Below, in pieces: positions 33,801-45,094 of a stretch of 46,805 nucleotides of DNA. Source of the DNA: Dinochytrium kinnereticum. Taxonomy: Eukaryota; Chytridiomycota; Chytridiomycetes; Chytridiales; Chytridiaceae. Location of the stretch: assembly GCA_027604005.1 (NCBI GenBank), contig JADGJT010000031.1, forward strand, positions 55,754 through 102,558, given 5' to 3'. Numbering within the stretch: position 1 is the first letter of the stretch; each line of letters begins with the position of its first letter. The position numbers and the translations under genes were made by a program. The notes beneath the pieces were generated by a model, which worked only from the letters and a program-made list of their open reading frames with translations, did not search any database and was not told the origin of the DNA.

Positions 33801-36800
33801 TACGTCATAGATAGGGTAATTAATTAAATAATAGCTATGGGGCCGGGGTGGGGAACCCTCATTACCTTAGCGGTACCATCTTCATAAGCGGCTCCCTCCA
33901 TGTCAGCAGTAGCCGGGGTGACAGATCCCATCTGCAATATCCGCATCTTTGTGCGAAGAGCCTTAAGCTTCTGTCTGAGCTTAGCGTTGGCAGATTCCTG
34001 CATCTCCAACCGTTTCTTCATTTCTTCTTGAGGACTAGGAGCTTTCTCTCCCCAGCTAAACCGTCCCATTAGACCGCTGACGAGACCTTGACTAGAAGAG
34101 CTGCTATTGCTTCCCGTAGACAGACGCTTGGTCTCAGTACTTGTTAACGGTCCTCCATCATCTTCTGTCTCAGTTTCAGTTTCCTCGGCCTGAGCAGCGA
34201 TAAGAAGGTTAAGCTTCATCTCGGCGGTGGCGGCTCGTGAGAGGGCGGTAGCAAGGTCATCCTTCACCTTAACGTATTCGGCCTCTGGAACTACCCCGGC
34301 GGAAGACCCAGTATCCGGTTCAACCTTCTCGCCGACATTTGACATAGAGCGAGGGGATTCTTCCGATTTAAAGTTCTCAGCAGCAGTGTCCCCTACTTCA
34401 GAGGCGGTTTCGGCGCTGGCGAGCTCTGCATCTGGAGTTACGGAACGTGTAGAACGATGGTCGCCATCACGAGAAGCCGACTGCAGGTCATCTACAGCGT
34501 TTAAGCTAGGGTCCTCCATGAGCGTCGAGGACGACGTAGTCTTCTCTAATTCAGCCAAACGGGCCTCCAGCGCAACATTTTCCTCCGCAGCAGCAAGTAA
34601 CATCGCCTTGTAGTCCTCTACCATCTCCTCCGAGGCCGCAAGTCTTTGTAACAGATCGGCATTGGCGGGGGGCGACACCGGCGGAGAGCCTGCGGAAGAA
34701 TCTGTTTGCGCGCTTTCTTCAGGAATGATGTCGAGCCCGCGAGCCTGACTGCGAGGTGGGGACGATGGTGCCGATCGTGGAGGGGAAAGAAGAGAGTCAG
34801 CTGGGGCAGAAACCGAGCCGGATTTCTTCGAGGCAGCAGTGAGTTCTTCGATGCGCGCCTGGGCGGTTTCCCAAGCACCGCGGAACTTAGCGACATCAGC
34901 TTCAAGGTCAGAGATTCTTGCAATGGTTTCTACAGAATCACCAGACTCGGCCAGGCGACGCTCAAGGTCGGCAAGAATTGCTTCTCTACGAGCCTCCTCA
35001 GCCCGAGCATCCTCCAAATCAGCCTCAAGACTCTCAACCTATTTAAACAAAAAGGCAGAGGGCCGGGTTATTAGCAAAGTGGCTTTGTGACGGACCAAAG
35101 AAAAGCAATGAAGAGAAGAGAAGAAAAGAAAAGGTTGTCACCTGAGATGCAAGGCCATCTCTACGAGCCAGCTGTGCCTCAAGTCCAGCAATGTATTCGT
35201 CAGCACTGCTATGATCAACCTCAGCCTGCTTGAGCTTCGTTTCGAGGGTGGTAACCTTGCCGTTAGAAGCGGCAAGGTTGGCCTCCAATGTCGCGACCTT
35301 TGCATTCGAATCGTCAAGGTTAGACCTAAGCTCCTGGACGCTCTCACGAAGATCCGCAGCCTGGGCCTCGACCAGCTCAATAGCAGCCTCATGTCTCTCA
35401 GAAGCAATTCGCTGAACCTCAAGCTCACGAAGGTAGTCCTGAGCAGCCGAGGTCATTTCCCTCAAATCGAAGCGGAGGCGTCGGATGAGCCGTTCCTGCT
35501 CTTCGACGGTGGCCATAAGCGAGTCAGCATTTACTCCAGTCACTTGGTTTCCAGGGGTGATGGCCCGCGGAAGTCCGGAGGCGCGATGAGCTCGCTTCTT
35601 GGCACTGGAGACTGGAAGGCGGGAAGAGACAGATCCTCCAGCAGTTGAATCGTTATCCATTATGCTCGAAACTCCAGTGGTATTGCTAAAGACCGACTCG
35701 GTATCTGAGAATATATCTGACATGGCCTCCGAGGGAGCAGGTGAGCTGTTGATATTTCTGAGGGTGGACTCGGATTGAACAAAAGCAAGCTAAAACGAGG
35801 CGAACGTTAGGCATATCAATCAAAAAAAAGGTCACCTCATTCGCAAGGTAATCCCGATGGGCGCGAAGGCGAAGGTTTTCCTCCTTTCTTTCTTCAAGCT
35901 GTCGGCGAAGAGACTGGTTATCTTTCTGAAGAGTCTCAAGCTCCGGAAAAGTACCTGATAGTAGAATCACAGGGTTATTCACTCCTCTTCTCTTTCATCA
36001 TAAGAAGTATACCCCCAAAATACTAAACATACCTCCGGATGAGCTGATGGTAGAATCGGCCAATGAGTTTGCCTTGAGGGCTTTCACCTCATCTTTCAAT
36101 TTTTGAACCATCTCCTTCAGCTGCGTAACCTCGTCGTCCCCCACGTCCTTGTTTATTGACGGAAGATTCCGTACCTTGTGAGCACGGTTTGCATACTTAA
36201 GGGTATTGAGAGTTTCCGAAAGATCATTTTCGATGGGAGAAATGCACGCAATCATCACAGTATTGCTGGACGGAAAAAAAAGGTATCAAAAGAAATACAA
36301 AAAAAAAACAAAAAAAAAACAACAAACAAACAACATCACCGAAGAGTGACAGATCAACACTATAACTAACCTATTCCCACCAAGACTATCCTGCAAGAGC
36401 CTCGTAAGCTTAGAGTCTCTATACGGCACATGTGTGGTTCGTCCAGAATCATCGCTCAAAGCCGAAATCACATTCCCCAATGCCAACAACCCAGAATTGA
36501 TATGAATACCCTCGCGCTGCCTTGCCCCAACTGTTCCAGTCCTTTGAAGCCTCTCAGATCCAGCTAAATCCACAAAATGAAACCTTGAGGTGACTGTGAC
36601 GGGTCGAGACGGGCCAACAGCAGTAGAGGACCTGCTCTCTTGAACGAGCGTAAGGGAAAAAATGGCGTGCGATCGAGATGAAGCAATGTTCATCTCCGTC
36701 GTGGAGGTTTGCCGACTCTCAAGCCCTTGAACGAAAAGGCTGCGGAGTGTTTAGAACAAACAAACGCGCGTCGATGAAGAATCAAGAGAAGTGAAGGGAA

Positions 36801-37658
36801 AGATCACAAACCTCCTTGCGTCATCAGCCGTCTTGAGTTTGATGGTGTTGCAGCCAGACAGCACAGTTCCCGATCCCGTCTCCTGAATAATTACGGGGGA
36901 ACGGCGCGCATGCTGAGAGGCCAGCAGATCAATCAGATCCTCATTGTAAACCTCCAGGAAGGTAGCGGAGACGGTGTAAGTAGATGATGGCGCGTCGCCC
37001 GATGCCTCCTTGCGTCTGAGGAGATCAAATACGTCTTTGATGGCCCGTGATATGATGCCTGTGTGAGGGACAAAAGCATGCAGAGGTGGTACAAAGGAGA
37101 CACCACACAAGCGGACACGGGGGTTGTGTCAGCATGAGATGTATCGATGGAGAGGCTGTCCTCACCTTCGCTGGCGGCAGGGTTGTTGTTCAGGGCAACG
37201 TACTCTTTGGAGCTGCCCATGGTGTAGGTTTTGCCACCGCCCGTCTGCATCGATATTATCGATATTCATCCATCCATCCATCCATGCAAAGTGGGTAACA
37301 TGCCGTCAGCAACAATAGAGAGGAAGGAACAATCGAAAATTCCTACCTGGCCGTAAGCCATGACGGTGGCGTTGAATCCGTCAATAAAGCGCTCCACTAG
37401 AGCCCTGACGCAAGTGGTGTACACCAGCTGCTGTGAAGCACCAGGTGAAAAGACACGATCGTACGTGAATCGTTTCCTACCATCGACCACCACCTGCCGC
37501 TGTGAAGCATCCTGCGGATCGGACAAATTTGAAGAGGAAGGTACGACGACCACCTCCCTAGATCCCCGAGGATTGGAACTCCTATCCTTGTCAAAGATTG
37601 GCCTTATGCGCAAGGCGACCTTGACGGCGGTCGTCGCCTGCTGCTGGCCTGAAGCCAT
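24812..37658 (-). CDS. Giant kinesin-4 family motor, about 3,883 aa, 11 exons
   Basis: A microtubule motor with an enormous coiled-coil tail. Exons (minus): 37347-37658, 37166-37244, 36812-37058, 36371-36739, 36033-36265, 35836-35954, 35142-35789, 33866-35038, 33326-33421, 28574-33255, 24812-28505; every junction keeps frame. The N-terminal motor (about 1-375) has [35 protein letters not shown] (switch I), DLAGSE (switch II), [32 protein letters not shown] and [13 protein letters not shown], the kinesin-4 (KIF4/21/27) signature set. The P-loop has Gly where most kinesins have Ser. The tail (about 400-3883) is heptad-rich with Ser/Pro linkers. Residues about 1080-1940 hold eight TQT motifs and many more QT motifs; about 2766-3278 are ten 52-residue repeats. 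Known kinesin-4 proteins are about 1,000-1,700 aa. Separate tail genes are unlikely because all junctions are in phase and DYKAM recurs on both sides of the 444-bp intron. Confidence 0.85.
26630..28165 (-). repeat. Ten 52-residue coiled-coil repeats in kinesin tail
   Basis: About ten units of 156 bp encode the consensus [16 protein letters not shown] followed by a short hydrophobic stretch, [16 protein letters not shown] and ECESLRxxCDE. Each unit retains a near-invariant Arg-Cys. The 52-residue period is not a multiple of seven, so heptad stutters are expected. Confidence 0.85.
30700..33190 (-). other. Array of TQT/QT motifs, candidate dynein light chain (LC8) sites
   Basis: Eight STQT/FTQT motifs ([27 protein letters not shown] twice, [10 protein letters not shown] twice, [20 protein letters not shown]) alternate with about twenty EAQT, SQTE and LQTE motifs. 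TQT is the known anchor of LC8 (DYNLL) recognition motifs; binding here is inferred. Confidence 0.55.
31851..33180 (-). repeat. 480-bp tandem repeat inside the kinesin gene
   Basis: Copies 31851-32330 and 32331-32810, plus a partial diverged copy 32811-33180, all in the same register (160 codons per unit). Between 31861 and 32220 the first two copies differ at only a handful of sites. Each unit encodes [15 protein letters not shown] and a [13 protein letters not shown] coiled coil. Confidence 0.85.
33422..33865 (-). other. 444-bp kinesin intron
   Basis: Donor AAG|GTAATG and acceptor TTAAAG|GCG, phase 0 both sides. Longer than its neighbours and A/T-rich; no exon-like sequence seen. If read through, the upstream frame stops after 14 residues. 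Confidence 0.6.
37267..37287. repeat. CATC microsatellite in kinesin intron 1
   Basis: Five tandem CATC units, next to the short palindromic run ATCGATATTATCGAT. Confidence 0.6.
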
Positions 37659-38721
37659 GAAGATATTATGCTTCTCCTAATCAAGCTCCAGATGTATACG
37701 GATACGGATGATGATGGGTCCTCTGATGGTGAAGCTGTGAACGGAGTCCCTCCTGTGCCTTGCAATGACGGGTTGAAATGGGTTGAGCAGTGCGAAACCT
37801 TACAAAAAAAAGCAAAGGAGGTTTGATTTTTTGATTGACGAAGCGAATGCTAAAAAAAAGGATTGGTCAGAACCCAAGGAGTTGACGGCAGTTTGGACTG
37901 TAAACAGACTTGATACCCCGCTCCGTGGAATGCGATGAAGAAGATCAATCCAAAGAGGCTCGTTATACTTGAACAAACAGAGAACGGAAGGGTCAACAGG
38001 ATCGGGAGCTGAACCTGCCGACGATGATGATATGACGGAGTGATGCTTGAGGTGTTGGCACACGCACTAGGACTTGGGTGAGCGATATAGCTGATGAGGC
38101 CGTCTCTAGGCCGATATTTTGTGGTATGGAATTTGGCTCGATGTGTGTGTTTTTGCGTCCCCATTTCCCCTTATATTTTGCCAGTACCAGCTACATCGGT
38201 GGCGTGCTGCTTGGAAGAAATGGAAGAAAGGAGAAGAATAGGGGGTTGCCAGGGATCGCTGTACCGCGCTTTCTCAAATCCATAAACCATTCATGAGGCA
38301 AATATCGTTTTTCCTTGTTTCGATATGAAGTTTGATAAAAATGAACAAGTCACCCCTGCCATTAGGGGGGTTTCCCAGCAATCTCCAACAGCCATACAAC
38401 CCCAACCCCCCACACCCTCTCTCACTTCTGTACGAAAGCATCTATGAAGAGAATCCCCCAACCCCTCCCCCCGCCCCCCGCCATTCATCCCCTTTTTGGA
38501 AGAAGCAAAACAAAACAAAACAAAACAAAACAAAACAAAAACACCATTTAATAATCGGGAAAAGCTAAAAGGAAAAGAAACGCGTTGACACCAACATGTA
38601 GCAAATACAGTGCAGAACCAAGGTAAAAACAAGAAATGTCATTCCTCGCATTGCACGGAAACACCAGCAAGAACGCAGGCAACGGAGAGCAAAGACAACA
38701 ACTTAATCTCCAACAAGCCTC
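37659..38721. other. Intergenic between kinesin start and PDH E1 alpha 3' end
   Basis: 1,063 bp between two minus-strand genes: the kinesin promoter on the left side and the PDH 3' flank on the right. (CAAAA)7 lies at 38506-38540 with C-rich sequence beside it. Short frames show no similarity I recognise. Confidence 0.5.
38506..38540. repeat. (CAAAA)7 microsatellite
   Basis: Seven perfect CAAAA units in the 3' flank of the PDH E1 alpha gene. Confidence 0.8.
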
Positions 38722-40221
38722 TTAATACTTGTGGAAATCATAAGGTTCGCAGCCACGGACAGAAGGGGGCTCGCTGCCCTTAGCGTAGATCTCAGTGTAG
38801 AGGTCAGAAACCGGGGGCTCAGGGCTAGCCTTCGCCTCAGCCGTCGCCTGGTCAATCTCTTGCCTAACCTCCTTGTCAATCTTCTTAAGCTCCTCCTCCG
38901 TTCCAGCCCCAGAGTCAATGATACGGTTCTTCAATCCAGTGATGGGGTCATTGGTGCTCCTCATGTGCTGAATCTCCTCACGGGTACGGTAGGTGGTGCC
39001 AGGGTCAGACATGGAGTGTCCACCGTACCGGTAGGTAACAAACTCCATGATCAAGGGTCCGTTGCCGCCAATGGTCCACTCACGAGCAACCTTGCAGGCA
39101 TCGCGAACTGCCAGAACGTCCATACCGTTCACCTGAATGCCGGGAATGTAGTCACCGCGAGTGTAGTACTTTGTGGAGGCCGCAGCACGGTGAGCAGAGG
39201 TGCCCATGCCGTATCGGTTGTTTTCACAACCAAACACAACAGGGAGAGACCAGAGCTTGGCCATGTTGTAGGCCTCAAACACCTGACCCTGGTTGGCAGC
39301 ACCATCCCCGTAGAGAGCAAAGCACATGGCCTTTCGGTTACGGTACTGATGGGCAAGAGCAATGCCGGCACCGACGGGCACCTGCGCCCCAACGATACCA
39401 TTCCCACCATAAAACTCATTCGCAAACATGTGCATGGATCCACCCTTTCCAAGCGAAGTTCCATCGACGCGGCCCATCAGCTCCGCAAGGATGGCCTTGG
39501 CAGAGGCACCACGAACGAGGGTGAACCCGTGGCATCGGTAAGCGGTAATGATCGAATCTTCCTTGGTGATGGCATCCTCCATTCCCGTTGCGACGGCCTC
39601 CTGACCGGTTGAAAGATGGCAGAAACCACGAATCAGTTTGCTCTTGTAAAGCTATTGATGGTGGAGGTGGAGAGAAGAAAAAGCATCGTTAGTATCCAGC
39701 GGCAAAGCCAAACGCAGCATCATAACTGCAAAACGAAAGCGATCAAGCTAATAGCAATCGATGAACAGCGATGATAGAAACGACCACCCCCAAACGCGAC
39801 ACCACAAAAAAAAAAGCCCCAACCCAACCCCCTAAAACACCATACACAGACGGATGCAATGCGATAAAGGCCCCAAATCTAACAGATGAAAGACACTCAC
39901 CATATCCGAAGCCTGCTCAAGTCTCCTGATCACCTGCATCGTACGATACATCGTAATCAGCTCATCCCTTGTCGCAGAGGTCTGAGTAGGCAAAGCGGGG
40001 AAGTTGTGAACGGCGAACGAGTTATCAGGGAAATCAAAGGTAAACGACTTGGAGCCATCAGTGGAAGCCGCCTCTGAGGCTCTGTTAGGCTGGGAGGTGG
40101 AGAAGAGGTTTGAGAAGAAGGATCCCGCGAGGGTCTGGGATGAACGTCCGAATGACTTCTTCGCGGCGCCGGCAACCGCGACGGCTGCTGGGGTGCGAGT
40201 AAGAACTGAGGGGGGGAGCAT
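38722..40221 (-). CDS. PDA1: Pyruvate dehydrogenase E1 component subunit alpha, 2 exons
   Basis: Exons 39901-40221 and 38722-39651 (minus), 416 aa. The alpha subunit of the thiamine-diphosphate-dependent E1 of the mitochondrial PDH complex, which decarboxylates pyruvate and feeds acetyl groups to E2. Visible: [13 protein letters not shown], the active-site loop [20 protein letters not shown], the ThDP/Mg motif [17 protein letters not shown] followed by [10 protein letters not shown], and the phosphorylation loop [15 protein letters not shown] with the conserved regulatory Ser. The N-terminus (Ala/Ser/Arg/Lys-rich, few acids) is a plausible mitochondrial presequence of 30-45 residues. Length matches yeast Pda1 (420 aa). 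The single phase-0 intron (39652-39900) follows the EQASDM helix. High confidence. Confidence 0.96.
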
Positions 40222-40749
40222 GATATCTGTCTATACGGTTGATGCAGCGACGTGGGGAGGGAAGAGGGTGGGTAGGTTCGTCGGGGAGTTGGTTTTAGTG
40301 AAGGCTGCTGCTAGAAGAAAAAGGGTTGGCTTACAAGAACGAAATTTTTTCCTTCAGCGATGGGATATGATAATCGATTTTTGTCAATCGATTTGGGTGA
40401 GAACGGGTTGGGCGAAAGCACCGCGCCAGAACACGTTTGACCCTCAAGCAAAAAAACAAAACAATAACGTAAATATATTTGAACACGTAAATATTATTAT
40501 AATGATAATGATAAAAAAGAGACCAACAAAAGCAATTTAAGAAGCATAGAGATAATAGCAGTAACAACGAAAAAGAAAAGAAAAAACAAAGTAAAATAAA
40601 GAGTATACAACGCGTCCAAAGCCAGTAGAGCATCAAACAAAGCAATGGCGCGACACTACGCATCCCAATAATCACACAAACGAAATTTAAATAAACCGGA
40701 ACGTGTACACCAACCCAAACCCACCACCCCGCCCGCCCGCCCGCCCGCC
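40222..40749. other. Intergenic between PDH E1 alpha start and channel stop
   Basis: 528 bp holding the PDH promoter and the channel 3' flank. A/T-rich at 40440-40600, with a (CCCG)n run at about 40728-40749 ending at the channel stop codon. No gene. Confidence 0.5.
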
Positions 40750-43700
40750 TTACCCATCAGTGGTGCTCATACTCTGCGTATCAATCTTTTCCAACGGAAC
40801 CTTCTCCACCTGGCTCTTTTCCATGCCCCCCGTCGCTCGATCCACCTGTGATCCTCTCTGAGCATCAGCAAGGGCCCTCTCAACGCGAACTTTTGCCATT
40901 CGTTCTTGGTAGATCCGATCGATGCGAACGCGCATGTCGTCAAACTCCATCAGGATGTCCATGAATTCGGTTCGCGTCAGTCGATAGATGATGCTGGGAG
41001 ATGCGGCGACGACGGATGCCGTTCGTGGTATGTTGGCGATCAACGCCACCTCTGATTTATCCGAGTAAAGGCGTTTATACGGAAAGGAGCGATGAGTGAG
41101 GAGGGGATAGCGAGGGAGGTCGGAGGGGAAAAGGGGTTAGATTGGAGGAGTGTAAGAAAGAAAGGGTATTGTGGTTTATTGTTTCCTCGTCAGAAGAGTC
41201 TTTTTGATGGTTTGGTTGTTAGCTCTCACCTCCAAAGAATGCCCCATCTGTGAATGTCGCGACTTGGTTCCCATTCACCATAATCTTGACCGTTCCAGTG
41301 ACGATAAAATACTATATGTTTTGGTCATGGTTAGAGCATCCCCTTCGTTTGTTGTTATGCAAGTATCAAGGCTCTTACCATTTCTGTCCCAATCTGAGTT
41401 CATCCGCAACACAATCAATGAAGGAGGAAGAAGGGGGAGGGGAAGAAGAAAAATGAAAAAAAAGGTGTCAAAATGATCGCCGAATCCCAATGAGGGTTGC
41501 CAAAAGATAACAAAAAAAAAACCAAAAAGAAACACCCCCATGATTTCCTTACCTCCCCCTGCCGAATGATATAATCTCCATTAACGTAATACCCAACACT
41601 AAGCGACCTAGCGATCCGTCCAATAAACTGATCATCCCTCCCATCATTCTGCTGTCGACGCAAGAACGGCACCTTCTCAATCAACTCACGGCAATTATGA
41701 ACGGCAATCTCGGTCCTCAAAGAGTCGTTCATCTCTCCTAATAGAGTGGACTGAGGTCGAAAGAAGATAGTAAGAATCAATACGAGAACATCATCATTAT
41801 CATCAGATTTTCTCATCAGGTCACAGACCGTCGTCTCAACGAGAAGAAGAAAGAAGAAAAAAAAAGTCAACACTTCCTCCTACCCCCCACCCCCAACCTT
41901 CACTCAGCTTACAATCAGACCCCCCCCCTCCCCCCCGAAAAATAAAAAAAGATCAACATACCTCCTCAAAAAACTTGCCACGATACTTGATCTCATAATA
42001 CCTCATAACCTTCTCCCTAGTCCCTCTGGGAAGCTTCTTCCACTCCATATAATCATTCAACTCATCCACTTTCTGTCGATATAACCTCGCAGACGCGTTC
42101 AACCCCACAACGTAGGACGAGAAGCTGCCAACCACCACCGCGTACTAAAAAAAACAACAAAAAACAAGGAAGGAACAAAAAAAAGATACAGAATAGAAAT
42201 AATCATTTCGTTAACACATTGTTTTTGAGATATTCATATCGCCATGCAATGAGAGAGACAAAAGAGGGGGTGCGAAAGCGGGAGTTGGAAGGTTCTTTTT
42301 TAAAAAAAATGAATGGGTGGAGGGAGGACGTGGGGCCAAGCTTACCAGGACTGCATTGATGAAGGCAAAGAAAATGACGATCCATCTCTCGACAAAGTTA
42401 TCTGGTCTATAAAACAGAAGGGGTTTAATGCATTTACATACATCAAGGAAAAAGGAAAGCCGAAAAAAAAGGCCTCAACGAAAGTACATGTTATGACCCA
42501 TACAACAACAAAATGGTTTTCTTAGGGGGTCTCGGTGGAGAAAGTGCGTGAAAAAAAAAACACAATCATCTTCCAGTTGACCGCGAATAAAAGGAAACAC
42601 GCCACGCCGCCAATCTTCCTCCCGAAACCGCTGATTATGTAAGAGAAGAGTAAAAAGAAAAAAAAAGTCCCCTCCCTCAAATTCTATCCGACCCCAACAC
42701 CCCCCCTCCCCAACACACACACACACACAAAAAAAAATAATAATAAAAAAAAAGAGAAAGAGAGAAGACAAAAGGGGAAAACAACTTACTGAAAAATGAG
42801 CGGAAACGTGTTCCCAACCCCCTGAAAAAACCCCCAAGCATACTGATCCGCCGCCGTCCTATTCTGCACCGTCTTAATCGACGTGCTCGAGAAATTCGCC
42901 AACCTCCCCGCAGTCCAATAAGCACAAGCCTGAACATGCAACGACATGATGATGACAGCAAACAGCACAAAGAACCCAAAATAAGTCTCCCCGATCCCCA
43001 TCCTCTTCTCCAAAAAGTACCTCAGCTTGACATAGATCGGGCTCTTCTTCAAGATCTCATGCAACCGCATCACCCTAAGGTACCGCAGGAACAGGAGGTA
43101 GTCTGACCCGCCGAATGGGAGGAGATCGAATGGGATGATGGTAATGATGTCGATGAGGAGGTTGTGGGCGAGGTACCGGAGGATCCAGAGACGGAGGGAG
43201 GATTGGTCGATCTTGTCGGATCGGATGGTGAGGGATTGGAGGATGGAGTCCGAGAGGAAGATCACGGAGGTGGTGATTGTGAATTCGCGTTGAAAGGAGT
43301 TGACGTCGAAGGCGACCATGATCGGGATGATCCAGACGAGGAAGAGGTAATAGACTTTTTTTTTGAGAAATGCAGGAAAAGTATCGGAGAGAAAGATATG
43401 GCATATTAGTCAATGCCCGTTCTCATGATTTCCGGACCACATCCCCAAATCAACAAAGCCTTAAAAGAAGAGGGAGAGGGAGGGAAGGAAGGAAGGGCGG
43501 ATAGGGTTCAAGAGCAAAGAAACAGAAAAATGGGAATATATCGCCCAAAACACATGTAAAGCGGGAGGGGCAACCTTCCCTCTCTTCCTCCCCCTCAAAA
43601 ACAAAAACAAAAACAAAACCCTCAATAATTACGTGAAATAGCAAACTCCCAAGTCATCATCAAAGGTGAATGCGGGCTCAACCCCCACTTAAATACATCC

Positions 43701-45094
43701 CTAAACCCCCTTCGACTCAACCCCTTGTTCGACAACGACCCCTCCGAACCAGCAACAGGAGGTGGAGAAGGCTCGTCCACGCCCTTTGAGCTCGAAAGCC
43801 CCGAATTCCCAACCGCCTTCACCCTTGATCCCCCAGCCGCCGCCGCCGCGCCGTAATCCACTACCATGGGTGCCGACGAGTCCGCGGGAGAGGCGATACC
43901 GGGAGATAGCGGGCTGAGGATGGCCGAGACGGATTTGACAAACCCGCCAACAGCAACATCATTGTTGCCAAGCCTTGACTCCAACCGAACGTTCGCCCTT
44001 CGACTTGCCTTTCCCCCACTAGCCCCCTGAGAGGAGTGAACGCTATCGGATTTAAGGAGAAAGGAGGCCTGCCGATGAGGAACAAGGGCACCCGTTGAGG
44101 GAAGCCGGGTTGAGTCCTTGGAATCCTGCTTCTCATGAATACCGGAAGCAACGCTGTCCCAATGAATATTGTTGCTGGTGCTGCTGCTGCTGCTGCTCAC
44201 ACAATTTCCAAGCTCCCTCTCCCCCTCTCTCCGACTTGACGTGGCAAACTCCCTGTCCAACACATCTACCGACCCCACCTCAGCAGTGATGCTTCCTGCG
44301 TCCACACTCTCCCGCGACTTTGGCATGAGATTCCTAGACGCCGCGTCCTCCCCGTAGACAGAGGAACGAGCAGCGGTGGAGGCGACGACGGCGGTGGAGG
44401 AGGGGGTGTTGAACTTCTTCGCGGACTTTTTCATCATCCGTTTCCAGAGGTAACTTGCTGTGGATTTCTCCAGACTGTCGACGGGGAACTCGGTGGATCC
44501 TCCTGTGTTGGAGTTGTGGACGGAGGAGGGGGCGCTGGAGTATTCTTCGAAATCCCATCGAATGCCGACAAGCATTTCCGAGTCGGTGGCGGTCGAGGGG
44601 GTGTTGTTGAAAGCGTGAATGACCGGGTCCTTGGAATAAGTGGGATCATCTGTTGTTTTTGGTTTTTTTGTTTTTTTTTAATCGTTGTTGTGAATGCAAA
44701 GTAACAAAAAAAAAAAAAAAGGAGAGAGCGAGGAGAGTGAAAGGTTAGAAGGGAAGGTCTTTTGGGATTTTTCTTTCGCAAGAATATCAGGATGGGCATC
44801 AAAGAAACAAGAAAAGCACGATCGGTCCGAGGTGGGGTTTTGGGTTGGGGGGGAAGGGTGTTGAACATCAAAAAAAGATTTGGGTGAGAAACACCCCAAA
44901 AAGAAACAAACTCAACTGTCACCGTGACGATTGTCCACTGTTCTCAAGATCTCTGCAGCAATGGGTTTGATCAGTTTCAATTGAAGCTCCACCTCGGAAA
45001 GCTTGTCCCTGAGCTCAATAGCGAGCGCGGCGATTCGGTTGTACTCTGGAGAGCATGGAACGGTACTCACGCCCAGTGACCTGCTGGAGTCCAT
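40750..45094 (-). CDS. Cyclic-nucleotide-gated (HCN/CNG-type) cation channel, 9 exons
   Basis: Exons (minus): 44923-45094, 43633-44649, 42790-43354, 42346-42406, 41962-42144, 41553-41750, 41379-41393, 41230-41311, 40750-41051; 864 aa. A Ser-rich cytosolic N-terminus (about 385 aa) leads into S1 (WEFAISLYYLFLVWIIPIMV), S2-S3, S4 (LFLRYLRVMRLHEILKK), S5, a pore helix YAWGFFQGVGNTF, S6 (IVIFFAFINAVLVYAVVVGS), a C-linker (YMEWKKLPRGTREKVMRYYE, HCN-like) and a C-terminal cyclic-nucleotide-binding domain with YFIVTGTVKI and FFGEVALIANIPRTASV. The Glu and Arg-Thr that hold the nucleotide phosphate are present. The filter reads PLIFQPDN rather than IGYG. Two N-glycosylation sequons lie before the pore. 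Exon 7 is only 15 bp (IGTEM). The exon 1 donor could be six bases further on (44917). Confidence 0.85.
41379..41393 (-). other. 15-bp micro-exon of the channel gene
   Basis: ATTGGGACAGAAATG, flanked by CTCAG acceptor and GTAAGA donor, phase 0. It supplies IGTEM between RQGE and YFIVTG, the exact gap expected in the CNBD beta-roll. Confidence 0.8.
42407..42789 (-). other. 383-bp channel intron next to the pore filter
   Basis: Separates the pore helix exon (donor TTTTTCA|GTAAGT) from the S6 exon (acceptor TATAG|ACCAG), phase 2. Contains A-runs and an AC repeat (42714-42728). It is long enough to hide a small exon, but none with correct sites and phase was found. Confidence 0.6.

Noticed and set aside
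33422..33865. Possible gene boundary splitting the kinesin into motor and tail genes
   Set aside because: Splice sites are phase-matched, DYKAM recurs on both sides and no promoter-like element or signal for a new start is convincing.
38731..39612. 293-codon plus-strand open frame opposite PDH E1 alpha
   Set aside because: It mirrors the biased codon use of a highly conserved gene; its translation has no domain I recognise.
42615..42645. Gly-Phe-Gly codons in the channel intron, minus strand (plus-strand cccgaaacc at 42621-42629)
   Set aside because: This could have been a hidden filter exon after the CAG at the start of SGFG, but no donor gives the phase 2 needed to join the S6 exon. Chance occurrence is more likely; cDNA would settle it.
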